Shown here one piece after another: positions 1-7,688 of a stretch of 64,000 bases of DNA. The notes beneath the pieces are model-generated. The model searched no databases and was not told the DNA's origin. It worked only from the letters and a program-made list of their open reading frames with translations. A program made the translations under genes and the position numbers. The stretch is taken from assembly GCA_046350095.1 (NCBI GenBank), contig JAXMBA010000009.1, positions 248,001 to 312,000 of the forward strand, read 5' to 3'. Each line of letters begins with the position of its first letter. Positions within the stretch are counted from its first letter, which is position 1. Source of the DNA: Urbifossiella sp046350095 (lineage in GTDB: Bacteria; Planctomycetota; Planctomycetia; Gemmatales; Gemmataceae).

Positions 1-1
1 G

Positions 2-40
2 GCCGAGGCCCTCGACAAACTCCGCCGCGCCCTCTCGTAA
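2..40 (+). CDS. 3' end of a truncated upstream gene
   Basis: An open frame enters from the left edge and ends at a TAA at 38-40, encoding the last 12 residues (AEALDKLRRALS). The stop lies 20 nt before the next start codon, so the two genes may be co-transcribed. Too little is present to name a family. Frame and spacing fit a real C-terminus, but this is weak evidence. Confidence 0.45.
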   Translation, partial: AEALDKLRRALS

Positions 41-60
41 TAGCCCCCCGGAGAGTAGCA

Positions 61-1302
61 ATGACTCGCACCGTACTACTCGCGGCCGCGCTCGCGGCCG
101 CGCCAGCGTTTGCCGGCGAACCGTCCACCTGGCCGCAGTGGCGTGGCCCCACCCGCGACGGCCTCTTCACCGGCCCGGCGTGGCCGGACCGCCTCACCGA
201 TTCGAGCCTCAAGAAGCTGTGGCGTGCCGACGACCTCGGGCCGAGCTACTCGGGGCCGGTGGTATCGGCCGATTCGGTCTTCACGACGGCAACGGTCGAC
301 AAGAAGGTCGAGGTGGTGACGGCGTTCGACCGCGCGACCGGCAAGCAACGCTGGCAGGCGAAGTGGGACGGTTCGCTGACGGTGCCCTTCTTCGCCGCCC
401 GCAACGGCAGCTGGGTTCGGTCCACTCCGGCGCTTGAGGGTAATACCCTCTACGTCGCCGGCATCCGTGACGTGCTGGTGGCCCTCGACGCCGCCAGCGG
501 CAAGGAACTTTGGCGCGTCGACTTCGTGAAGCAATACGGCACCCCGCCGCCGGACTTCGGCTTCGTTTGCTCGCCGCTCGTCGGGCCCGACGGTGTATAC
601 GTTCAGGCCGGCGGCGGGCTGGCGAAGGTGGACAAGGCTACCGGCAAGGTGCTGTGGCGGTCGCTGACCGACGGCGGCGGCATGATGGGCTCCGCCTTCT
701 CCTCGCCGGTTCTGGCCAGGCTCGACGGCCGCGAACAACTCGTCGTGCAGACGCGGACAAAGATGAACGGGGTGGACCCGGCCGACGGCAAGGTACTTTG
801 GGCGCGGACGGTTCCGGCGTTCCGCGGCATGAACATCCTGACGCCGCAGCCGGTCGCGCCGGACGGCGTGTTCACGAGCACCTACGAGGGCACGACGCAG
901 GTGTTCCGCGTGACCGCAAACAGCGAGGGGTTCGCGGCCCGCGACGGCTGGTCGGTAAAGTACGAGGGGCACATGACGAGCCCGGTCGTGGTCGGCGGCC
1001 ACGCCTACCTCCTCGGCCGCGACCGCCGGCTGGCGTGCTTTGACCTCGCCGCCGGGAAGGAGGCGTGGCGGACCGACGAGCGGTTCAGCGACTACTGGAG
1101 CCTGATCGCCAACCGCGACAAACTCCTAGGCCTGGACAGCCGCGGCACCCTCTTCCTGGTGAAGGCCAACCCACGCGAGTTCGAGCCGCTCGGCAGCACG
1201 AAGGTGGCCGCGTCCGAGGCGTGGGCGCACCTCGCCGCGGCCGGGGATGACTTGTTCGTCCGCGACCTCACCGGGCTGACGGCGTACCGGTGGGCGCGGT
1301 GA
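61..1302 (+). CDS. secreted PQQ-like beta-propeller repeat protein
   Basis: This 413-residue protein starts with a signal peptide (hydrophobic residues about 5-18, ending AFA-GE). It then carries the 'WPQWRGPTRDG' opening seen in many planctomycete outer-membrane-assembly-like beta-propellers. Repeats of the PQQ/BamB type follow, with recurring 'G..LW' and 'ALD..SGKELWR' blades (for example about residues 136-160 and 230-260). Such proteins act outside the cytoplasm as propeller scaffolds. No catalytic site is visible, and PQQ binding itself cannot be claimed. A GGAGAG ribosome-binding site lies 6 nt before the ATG. The family call is firm and the function unknown. Confidence 0.85.
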   Translation: MTRTVLLAAALAAAPAFAGEPSTWPQWRGPTRDGLFTGPAWPDRLTDSSLKKLWRADDLGPSYSGPVVSADSVFTTATVDKKVEVVTAFDRATGKQRWQAKWDGSLTVPFFAARNGSWVRSTPALEGNTLYVAGIRDVLVALDAASGKELWRVDFVKQYGTPPPDFGFVCSPLVGPDGVYVQAGGGLAKVDKATGKVLWRSLTDGGGMMGSAFSSPVLARLDGREQLVVQTRTKMNGVDPADGKVLWARTVPAFRGMNILTPQPVAPDGVFTSTYEGTTQVFRVTANSEGFAARDGWSVKYEGHMTSPVVVGGHAYLLGRDRRLACFDLAAGKEAWRTDERFSDYWSLIANRDKLLGLDSRGTLFLVKANPREFEPLGSTKVAASEAWAHLAAAGDDLFVRDLTGLTAYRWAR

Positions 1303-1445
1303 TTTGCGTGCTTGCTTTCCCCGGGTGGCGTCTCTAGACTCACGTCCAATGTTTCGACCGGTGCCGCCCGCGGGACGTTCTCTCCCCGCCCCGCGGCCCG
1401 GTCACCCGCAGGGAGGCGGGACGCCCGGGGACGGCCGGAGGAGCC

Positions 1446-1829
1446 ATGGCGAGGAAGAAGGTCGGCCCGCCGACCGCCGCACTGACGGCCCAGCGAGCCG
1501 CCCGACTGTACAAGCTCCTCACGCTCCTCGGCGACGGGCCGCAGTCGCGCCGCCTCCTCCTCACCCGCCTGAAACTCGACGTGCGCGGGTTCTACCGCGA
1601 CCTGGAGACCCTCCGCGGCTTTTCCATCGACGTGGCCCCGGGCTTCGACACGCGCTACACGCTGACCGGGTCGGTGGACGACGCGCTCTCGAAGTTGCCG
1701 TTCCCCGACCCGGGGCTGAACGTCCGTGACGCACTACAACTGTGCAACGGCAGCAGTCCGGCCCACCGACGGCTGAAGCAGCGGGTGTCAGCGTTTCTTC
1801 AGAACGGCACCGGCCCGAAACCGCGCTGA
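1446..1829 (+). CDS. small winged-helix (YafY/DeoR-like) DNA-binding protein
   Basis: This 127-residue protein has a predicted winged helix at about residues 15-75. A helix 'RLYKLLTLLGDGPQSRRLLLT' type segment is followed by 'RGFYRDLETLRGF' and a beta wing, 'YTLTG'. This resembles the N-terminal HTH domain of YafY-type regulators, but the usual WYL effector domain is missing. A strong GGAGGA ribosome-binding site sits 4 nt before the ATG. Neighbours give no clue to a target. Its DNA-binding role is inferred from the fold only. Confidence 0.7.
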   Translation: MARKKVGPPTAALTAQRAARLYKLLTLLGDGPQSRRLLLTRLKLDVRGFYRDLETLRGFSIDVAPGFDTRYTLTGSVDDALSKLPFPDPGLNVRDALQLCNGSSPAHRRLKQRVSAFLQNGTGPKPR

Positions 1830-1864
1830 CCGCGCGAACACACCACCCGGCAGCGCGGGTGGGC

Positions 1865-1894
1865 TTGCAACTCGTTTCACTTCTACGGTGTAAT
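1865..1894 (+). promoter_or_regulatory. candidate sigma70-type promoter of kdsB
   Basis: TTGCAA (1865-1870), an 18-bp spacer and TGTAAT (1889-1894) lie 40 nt upstream of the kdsB ATG, in the only AT-richer patch between the two genes. This is a sequence match only. Confidence 0.4.
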
Positions 1895-1933
1895 CAGACT
1901 CCTCACCTGCTCTCGACACGGAGGTCGGCCACG

Positions 1934-2695
1934 ATGCGCGTCGCCGTCGTCATTCCCGCCCGGTTTGCCTCGTCGCGGTTGCCCGGGAAGCCGCTCCTGC
2001 GCGAGACCGGCAAGTACCTGATCGAGCACGTGTACGAGCAGGCCGCGGCCGCCAGGTCGGCGTCGCTCGTTGTCGTCGCCACCGACGACGAGCGCATCCG
2101 CGCCGCCGTCGAGTCGTTCGGCGGCAACGTCGTGATGACCCGCGCCGACCACCCGTCCGGCACCGACCGCGTGGCCGAGGTGGCGCGGGGCATCGGCGCC
2201 GACGTGGTGGTGAACGTGCAGGGCGACGAGCCGCAACTGGAGCCCGCAGCGATCGACCTGCTGGCCGGGCTCCTCGCCGCCGACCCGGGCTCCGACATGG
2301 CGACGCTGGCGACGCCGCTGCCGGACCGCGACTCGTACGTCAGTCCGAACGTGGTAAAGGTGGTGTGCGACGACCGCGGCCGGGCGTTGTACTTCTCGCG
2401 CAGCCCGATCCCGATGACGCGCGACGGCGAGCCGGATCTGGCGGCGCGGCCGACGCGATACCTCCAGCACCTCGGCGTGTACGCCTACCGACGCGCGTTC
2501 CTGCTGCGCCTGGCCGGGTTGCCGCCGCACCCGCTTGAGGAGGCGGAGAAGCTCGAACAACTGCGGGTACTCGGGGCCGGCGGGACGATTCAGGTCGGGC
2601 AGGTGGCTCACGCCCACCGCGGCGTTGACACGCCGGCCGACTACGCGGCCTTCGTGCGGGCCTACGGGGAAGGGCGGTCTCGCCGGGCCGCGTGA
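1934..2695 (+). CDS. kdsB: 3-deoxy-manno-octulosonate cytidylyltransferase (CMP-Kdo synthetase)
   Basis: This enzyme activates Kdo with CTP to CMP-Kdo in the cytoplasm for lipopolysaccharide core synthesis. The 253-residue product starts MRVAVVIPARFASSRLPGKP, the family's nucleotide-binding signature. It continues with 'VVVATDDERI', 'NVQGDEP', 'YFSRSPIP' and the C-terminal 'EKLEQLRVL' motif. Length is typical of KdsB (about 245-255). The open frame extends upstream to 1742, but that part overlaps the previous gene and lacks family similarity, so the ATG at 1934 (after 'ggaggt') is chosen. The gene implies a Kdo-containing Gram-negative envelope. Confidence 0.95.
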   Translation: MRVAVVIPARFASSRLPGKPLLRETGKYLIEHVYEQAAAARSASLVVVATDDERIRAAVESFGGNVVMTRADHPSGTDRVAEVARGIGADVVVNVQGDEPQLEPAAIDLLAGLLAADPGSDMATLATPLPDRDSYVSPNVVKVVCDDRGRALYFSRSPIPMTRDGEPDLAARPTRYLQHLGVYAYRRAFLLRLAGLPPHPLEEAEKLEQLRVLGAGGTIQVGQVAHAHRGVDTPADYAAFVRAYGEGRSRRAA

Positions 2696-2726
2696 GTGGT
2701 GGCGGCGTGATCCGGCGTCACCGACA

Positions 2727-2755
2727 TTGGACCGCGGCCCCTCGGGCAATAGAGT
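2727..2755 (+). promoter_or_regulatory. candidate sigma70-type promoter of pyrG
   Basis: TTGGAC (2727-2732) and TAGAGT (2750-2755) are separated by exactly 17 bp. The predicted start would fall in the G-rich run at about 2761, giving a leader of some 70 nt before the pyrG ATG. This is a sequence match only. Confidence 0.4.
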
Positions 2756-2775
2756 GGGTGGGTAGGAGTGAACGA

Positions 2776-2801
2776 CGGGGCCGGCGGCAGCGCCGGCCCC
2801 G
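2776..2801 (+). promoter_or_regulatory. GC-rich hairpin in the pyrG leader
   Basis: A perfect 10-bp stem (2776-2785 with 2792-2801) closes a 6-nt loop. It lies between the candidate promoter and the pyrG ATG at 2835. No U-tract follows, so a simple intrinsic terminator is not supported. A structural role in the leader, or termination of kdsB transcripts, are both possible. Confidence 0.4.
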
Positions 2802-2834
2802 CTCCGTTCACCGACCACCGGGGGCGCTCACCAC

Positions 2835-4448
2835 ATGGCCAAACACATCTTCGTCACCGGCGGCGTCGTCAGTTCACTCGGGAAGGGGCTCACGTCGGCG
2901 TCGATCGGGCTACTCCTCGAACGCCGCGGCTTCAAGATTCGGATGCAGAAGCTCGACCCGTACCTCAACGTGGACCCGGGCACCATGAGCCCGTACCAGC
3001 ACGGCGAGGTGTACGTACTGGACGACGGGGCCGAGACCGACCTCGACCTCGGCCACTACGAGCGGTTCACCGACGTGTCGCTCGACCGCGGCTGCAACCT
3101 GACCACCGGCCGCATCTACGAGACGATCCTGCGGAAGGAGCGGCAGGGGAAGTACAAGGGGAAGACGGTCCAGGTCATCCCGCACGTCACGAACGAGATC
3201 AAGCACTGCATCGCCCGGCTGGCGACGCCGGACGTGGACGTGGTCATCACCGAGATCGGCGGCACCGTCGGCGACATCGAGGGGATGCCGTTCTTCGAGG
3301 CGATCCGCCAGTTCGCGTTCGACGTGGGGAAGCAGAACTGCCTGTTCGTACACCTCACGCTGGTGCCGTACCTGAAGGCGGCGAAGGAACTCAAGACGAA
3401 GCCGACGCAGCACAGCGTGATGGAGTTGCGGAAGATCGGCATCCAGCCGGACGTGTTGGTCTGCCGCACGGAGCGGACGATTCCGCCTGGCGACATCGAC
3501 AAGATCGCCCTGTTCTGCAACGTCGAGCCGCGGGCGGTGATCGAGGAGAAGGACAAGGAGTTCAGCATCTACGAGGTGCCGCTCGGGTTCGCCGACAAGA
3601 AGGTGGACGAGCTCGTGGCCTCCAAGCTCGGGCTCGAACTGAAGCAGCCGCTGCGGATCGACGACTGGCGCGACATGCTGGCCCGGATGAAGCAGCCGCG
3701 CCCGAAGGTGAAGATCGGGTTCGTCGGCAAGTACGTGACGCACCGCGACGCGTACAAGAGCGTGTACGAGTCGCTGGACCACGCCGGCATTGCCAACCAG
3801 GTGACGGTCGAAGTGACCTCGATCGATTCGGAGGAGCTGCACAAGGAGGGGGCGGCGAAATTGCTCGCCGGCGTGGACGGCCTCCTCGTTCCGGGGGGGT
3901 TCGACAAGCGCGGCATCGAGGGGAAGATCGACGCGATCCGCCACGCCCGCGAGACGGGGCTGCCGTTCTTCGGCATCTGCCTTGGGCTCCAGTGCGCGAC
4001 GATCGAGTATGCCCGCCACGTCGCGGGCCTCCAGGGCGCGAATAGTACCGAGTTCGATAAGGCGTGTACTCACCCGGTGGTCTGTCTGATGAGCGAGCAG
4101 GAGGGGATCGAGTACGTCGGCGGGACACAGCGGGTGGGGTCGTACGCGTGCCACCTGGCGGCCGGCACGAAGGCGCGGGAGGCGTACGGGGCTGACGTGG
4201 TCCACGAGCGGCACCGCCACCGCTACGAGGTGAACAACGTCTACCGCGACCGGCTGACCGCAGCCGGGCTGGTGTTCAGCGGCACGAGCCCGGACGGCAC
4301 ACTGGTCGAGGCGCTGGAACTGCCGGGGCACCCGTGGTTCGTGGCGGTGCAGTGCCACCCCGAGTTCAAGTCGAAGCCGACGAAGCCGCACCCGCTGTTC
4401 CGCGACTTCATCGGAGCCGCCGTAAAGCACCGGCTCGCCGGGCAGTAG
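2835..4448 (+). CDS. pyrG: CTP synthase
   Basis: CTP synthase aminates UTP to CTP using glutamine and ATP, the last step of pyrimidine nucleotide synthesis. The 537-residue protein has the N-terminal synthetase domain (FVTGGVVSSLGKG P-loop at about 7-19; 'LDPYLNVDPGTMSPYQHGEV'). A class I glutamine amidotransferase domain follows, with nucleophile Cys382 in 'FGICLGLQ' and a C-terminal His-Glu pair in 'QCHPEFKS'. Length matches the family. A promoter-like element and a hairpin precede it. kdsB just upstream consumes CTP, a plausible but unproven functional link. Confidence 0.97.
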   Translation: MAKHIFVTGGVVSSLGKGLTSASIGLLLERRGFKIRMQKLDPYLNVDPGTMSPYQHGEVYVLDDGAETDLDLGHYERFTDVSLDRGCNLTTGRIYETILRKERQGKYKGKTVQVIPHVTNEIKHCIARLATPDVDVVITEIGGTVGDIEGMPFFEAIRQFAFDVGKQNCLFVHLTLVPYLKAAKELKTKPTQHSVMELRKIGIQPDVLVCRTERTIPPGDIDKIALFCNVEPRAVIEEKDKEFSIYEVPLGFADKKVDELVASKLGLELKQPLRIDDWRDMLARMKQPRPKVKIGFVGKYVTHRDAYKSVYESLDHAGIANQVTVEVTSIDSEELHKEGAAKLLAGVDGLLVPGGFDKRGIEGKIDAIRHARETGLPFFGICLGLQCATIEYARHVAGLQGANSTEFDKACTHPVVCLMSEQEGIEYVGGTQRVGSYACHLAAGTKAREAYGADVVHERHRHRYEVNNVYRDRLTAAGLVFSGTSPDGTLVEALELPGHPWFVAVQCHPEFKSKPTKPHPLFRDFIGAAVKHRLAGQ

Positions 4449-4494
4449 GGGCCGCCATCCCAGGCGGTTTGCGGCCGGGCTGAGCCGCGGCGGG

Positions 4495-5712
4495 TTACGC
4501 GAACTGGAGCAACCCGGCGACGTCGTCCTCGCTGATCGGCGGGTCGAAGACGCACCCGTGGACCCAGTACCCGCCACGGTCCGGCTGGACGCGCACCACC
4601 CGCGCCGCGAAGCGGCGCAGGCCGGGCTCGCGGCCGGCGTGGAGCTCGACCCCGAGTTCCGTCCCCACCTCAAACCGGCGGGCCAGCGTCACGCCGATCC
4701 CCGTCCCGGAAACGTCGCGGACCACGAGCGGCCAGACTTCCTCGGTTCCGCCGTGGAGAGTGGTATCGACGACGCCGCACGCCCCGACCTTGAGGGTGTG
4801 CCGGCAGGAAAGTCGGCGGTCGTCGGGGTCGGCGAGCTTGGTGAGGTTGGGAACGGCGCCCGGTCGGCCGAATTGGGACCTGGCGGTGAGGAGCTTGAAG
4901 AATTCCAGGACCGTCGCGGGCCGCTTGGCCGGGTCCGCCTGGAGGGCCGCCCGGACTGCGGCATCGACCCGGCCGCTGATCCCGGGGAGCAGCGCCCGGG
5001 GGGACGTCCCGACCCCGCGTTCCTTCATCGTCAGAATCGCCAGATCCGTCTTGCCGTCGAACGGGGTCTTGCCGGTGAGCAGGTGGAACAGGGTGGCCGC
5101 GAGGGAGTACACGTCGCACTGCACGCCGGCCGACCGGGCGTCCACGAACTGCTCCGGGGCCATGTAGTTCGGCGTCCCCAGCCCGCTCGCCTGTCGGGTG
5201 AGTTCCTCGTCGGTGTCCAACTCCTTGGCCAGGCCGAAGTCCGTCAACTTGACCCGGCCGCTCGGCAGAATCAGCACGTTATCCGGCTTCACGTCGCGGT
5301 GAATGACGCCGAAGGAGTGGGCGTAGTGGAGCGCCTGGGCGACCTGGGTGATCAGTTTCACGGCGTCAACTTCGGCGATCCGCCCGTGCTGGTCGAGTCG
5401 GTCTCCGAGGCTGCCGCCGTTGATCAGTTCGTACACGAGGAAGCAGCTGCTGTCGTCCGTCTCGAACGCCAGCGCCTTGACGATGTTCGGGTGCTCGAGG
5501 TTCGAGGCCGAGCGAAACTCCCGTTCGATCCGCTTGAAGAGGGTCGGGTTCGCCGACGGCTGGAACCGGAGGACCTTTATGGCGACCCGCTCCCCCGTGC
5601 GGCGATCGAGGGCCTGGTAGACCACCCCCATACCCCCACTCCCCAACAACTTCTCGAACTCGTAGCGGGAGGTGGCTGGGAGTTGAAATTCGCGGGCGCG
5701 AGCGGACTTCAT
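4495..5712 (-). CDS. Hanks-type Ser/Thr protein kinase fused to a PilZ domain
   Basis: This 405-residue cytoplasmic protein has a complete kinase domain at about residues 18-280: glycine loop GSGGMG (24-29), Lys46 in AIK, catalytic loop HRDVKPDN (138-145) and DFG (158-160). The C-terminal 120 residues form a PilZ domain with both c-di-GMP signatures, RLSCR (300-304) and DVSGTG (333-338). Hence a kinase that may be controlled by c-di-GMP is inferred. No membrane segment is visible. The open frame extends 32 codons further upstream, but that extra start overlaps the predicted -10 box, so the ATG at 5712 is preferred. It converges on pyrG. Confidence 0.9.
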   Translation of the reverse strand: MKSARAREFQLPATSRYEFEKLLGSGGMGVVYQALDRRTGERVAIKVLRFQPSANPTLFKRIEREFRSASNLEHPNIVKALAFETDDSSCFLVYELINGGSLGDRLDQHGRIAEVDAVKLITQVAQALHYAHSFGVIHRDVKPDNVLILPSGRVKLTDFGLAKELDTDEELTRQASGLGTPNYMAPEQFVDARSAGVQCDVYSLAATLFHLLTGKTPFDGKTDLAILTMKERGVGTSPRALLPGISGRVDAAVRAALQADPAKRPATVLEFFKLLTARSQFGRPGAVPNLTKLADPDDRRLSCRHTLKVGACGVVDTTLHGGTEEVWPLVVRDVSGTGIGVTLARRFEVGTELGVELHAGREPGLRRFAARVVRVQPDRGGYWVHGCVFDPPISEDDVAGLLQFA

Positions 5713-5807
5713 GGACAGACTCCCACATCGGGACCGTGCTGGCCCGGGTGCGACAATTCGGCGTACGGAGCATACTGGCTCCGACGATTGTGACCGTTCT
5801 GCCGACA

Positions 5808-5835
5808 ACTATGGTGTGCGTTTAAAAAAAGTCAA
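5808..5835 (-). promoter_or_regulatory. candidate promoter of the kinase-PilZ gene
   Basis: On the minus strand, TTGACT (5835-5830), a 16-bp spacer beginning with a T-run, and CATAGT (5813-5808) lie about 95 nt before the chosen ATG. The run of seven A/T bases is exceptional in this GC-rich window. Sequence match only. Confidence 0.4.
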
Positions 5836-5943
5836 AGCGAGGGTCGAACTCGGACGGCCCCGGTGCCGAGCAGGGGCAACAGCCGGTCGCATGCGTAGAT
5901 TTGCGGGCGCGGAGCGGGTGATGCGGAGGTGTCGAATCAGGTG

Positions 5944-5988
5944 CCCCCGGTTGGGGTTCTGGCCCGTGGCCAGAACCCCAACCGGGGG
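5944..5988. terminator. perfect 21-bp inverted repeat after the cupredoxin gene
   Basis: A 21-bp perfect stem (5944-5964 with 5968-5988) closes a 3-nt loop. It starts 8 nt beyond the stop codon of the minus-strand cupredoxin-like gene. It is suited to terminate that gene, although no U-run follows on either strand. Because of its length it could also be a member of a dispersed palindromic repeat family. Confidence 0.6.
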
Positions 5989-5995
5989 GCCGGAG

Positions 5996-6784
5996 CTACT
6001 TCGCCAGTTCGCCGAAGTCCATCGCCTTCAGCTGGGTGGCGTCGCCCTTGATCTCGACCGGCGTGCCGAACCGGCCGTCCTTCCCTCCGAGGAAGCCGAC
6101 CTTTTCGTGCCACACCACCATGCGGTACTTCCCCTGCGGGGCGTTCGCCAGGGTGAAGTTGCCGTCGTCGTCGGTCACGGCGTAGTACGGGTGGTCGAAC
6201 ACGCGGACGACGCCGTTCATCCACGGGTGGATGGTGCACTTGTACGGGATCGGCGCCGTCTCCGGGTTCAGTGGCCCGATCTTCTGCGAACCGCCGGCCG
6301 GGATCGTCGGGTTGTGATCGCCGTTGTTCCCGCTCGTCCAGAAGAAGTTGTGCGCCACCGGGGCCGAGTTCTTCACCACCAGGGTGTCGCCGGCGCGGAC
6401 CAGCGTCACCCGCGGCGTGAACATGCAGCACGGCTGGTCGATTGCCACCTCGGCGGCCTTGCGGCCCTTGTCCGACGGGTGAATCGCCTCGGCCGGCAGC
6501 TTTGACTTGGCGTTCTGGTCGTCCGGACGCAGCCACACGACCACGTTCTTGATGCCGCGGTTCTTACCGTTGACGATCAGCGTCTCGTCCTGGATCGGCC
6601 CCTTGCTCAGGCAGTGGGCCTTGTCCTGCGTCACGTCGAGCGCCTTCGGCTGCGGGATCGGCGCGCCGGCGGGGAACGTGATCTGACCCTTCACGTTGGA
6701 CCAGCCGGCCGGCGGCTGGGCGGCGGCGGAGGGGAGTACGGCGGCCGCGGCGAACGCGGCGAGGCTGAACAAGCGGCAGCGCAT
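5996..6784 (-). CDS. secreted cupredoxin-like protein with carboxypeptidase-regulatory-like C-terminus
   Basis: The 262-residue product begins with a signal peptide (MRCRLFSLAAF...AAAQ). It has a plastocyanin/amicyanin-type fold with candidate type I copper ligands His145 (PVAHNFFW), Cys183, His186 and Met189 in 'YKCTIHPWM', the same CxxHPxM spacing as amicyanin. The last 60 residues ('TDDDGNFTLANAPQGKYRMVVWHE') look like a carboxypeptidase-regulatory beta-sandwich. A periplasmic copper or electron-transfer role is inferred. Cys59 and Cys119-Cys120-Met121 might bind further metal. The ATG at 6784 is chosen over one six codons upstream because an AGGAG site precedes it at good spacing. Confidence 0.8.
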   Translation of the reverse strand: MRCRLFSLAAFAAAAVLPSAAAQPPAGWSNVKGQITFPAGAPIPQPKALDVTQDKAHCLSKGPIQDETLIVNGKNRGIKNVVVWLRPDDQNAKSKLPAEAIHPSDKGRKAAEVAIDQPCCMFTPRVTLVRAGDTLVVKNSAPVAHNFFWTSGNNGDHNPTIPAGGSQKIGPLNPETAPIPYKCTIHPWMNGVVRVFDHPYYAVTDDDGNFTLANAPQGKYRMVVWHEKVGFLGGKDGRFGTPVEIKGDATQLKAMDFGELAK

Positions 6785-6884
6785 GGGGCGCAACTCCTGC
6801 ACGGGGGAGGGGACGGCGAGGCGGGGCGGCCGACATCGGCCGTGGTGTCATTCTTCGCGTACGGCCGCGGAATGGCAACAGCGG

Positions 6885-7661
6885 TTACGGGGTGTCTCGC
6901 AGGATCGCCAGCACGTCGGCGTGCAGCCGGCCGTTGCTGGCCAGCACGTCCGGCGTCGTCGTGGTCGGCGTGCCGCCCCAGTCGGTGAACTGTCCGCCGG
7001 CCTCCTCGACGATCGCCTTGAGGGCGGACACGTCCCACTCGTGGACGCCGTGGTCGATCATGAAGTCGCACGCGCCTTCGGCAACGAGGCAGAAGCCGTA
7101 GAAGTCGCCGAACCCGCGCTGCCGGTGGGTCCGCCGTACGAGCTCAAGGAACGCGCTCTCGCGGCCGACCTTCGTGAACCAGTTGAGGCTCGAATAGCAC
7201 ATCAGTGCGTCGCCGAGTTTGTCGGTCTTCGCCACGTGGATGCGGCGGTCGTTCACGAAGGCGCCGTCGCCGCGGAGCCCGCGGTACACCTGCCCGAGCA
7301 CGGGGGCGTAGGCGACGCCGCCGATCGGCTCGCCGCGGTACTCCAGGCCGATCAGCGTGCCCCAGATGGGGATGTGGCGGATGAACGAGCGGGTGCCGTC
7401 GATGGGGTCGATCACCCAGCGGAAGCCAGAGCCGCCGGGCTGGTCGCCGAACTCCTCGCCGAGGAATCCGTCGTCGGGAAAGTGCTGCATGACGAGGCCG
7501 CGGATGAGTTGTTCGGCCTGCCGGTCGGCGACGGTGACGGGCGTGTCGTCGGCCTTGTTCTCGATGTCGAAGGTCGTCTCGTAGTAAGCCCGGGCCAGGT
7601 CGCCGGCCTTGCGGCCGGCCTCGACGGCAAGCTCGTAGCGGGTCTGCCAGTCACGGTTCAT
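6885..7661 (-). CDS. hisN: inositol-monophosphatase-family phosphatase, probably histidinol-phosphatase
   Basis: This is a 258-residue Mg-dependent phosphatase with the family signature motifs 'GEEFG' (about 69-73), 'DPIDGTRSF' (metal and phosphate site) and 'HEWDVSALKAIVEEAGG' near the C-terminus. The 'RSFIRHIPIWGTLIGL' segment resembles the HisN (histidinol-phosphatase) branch more than inositol phosphatases. The gene lies 27 nt downstream of a ROK kinase, with trpF two genes upstream, so an amino-acid biosynthesis setting is plausible. The family is certain, the substrate probable. Confidence 0.85.
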   Translation of the reverse strand: MNRDWQTRYELAVEAGRKAGDLARAYYETTFDIENKADDTPVTVADRQAEQLIRGLVMQHFPDDGFLGEEFGDQPGGSGFRWVIDPIDGTRSFIRHIPIWGTLIGLEYRGEPIGGVAYAPVLGQVYRGLRGDGAFVNDRRIHVAKTDKLGDALMCYSSLNWFTKVGRESAFLELVRRTHRQRGFGDFYGFCLVAEGACDFMIDHGVHEWDVSALKAIVEEAGGQFTDWGGTPTTTTPDVLASNGRLHADVLAILRDTP

Positions 7662-7688
7662 CGTGTCGGTTGTCCGTATCGGGTTGGG

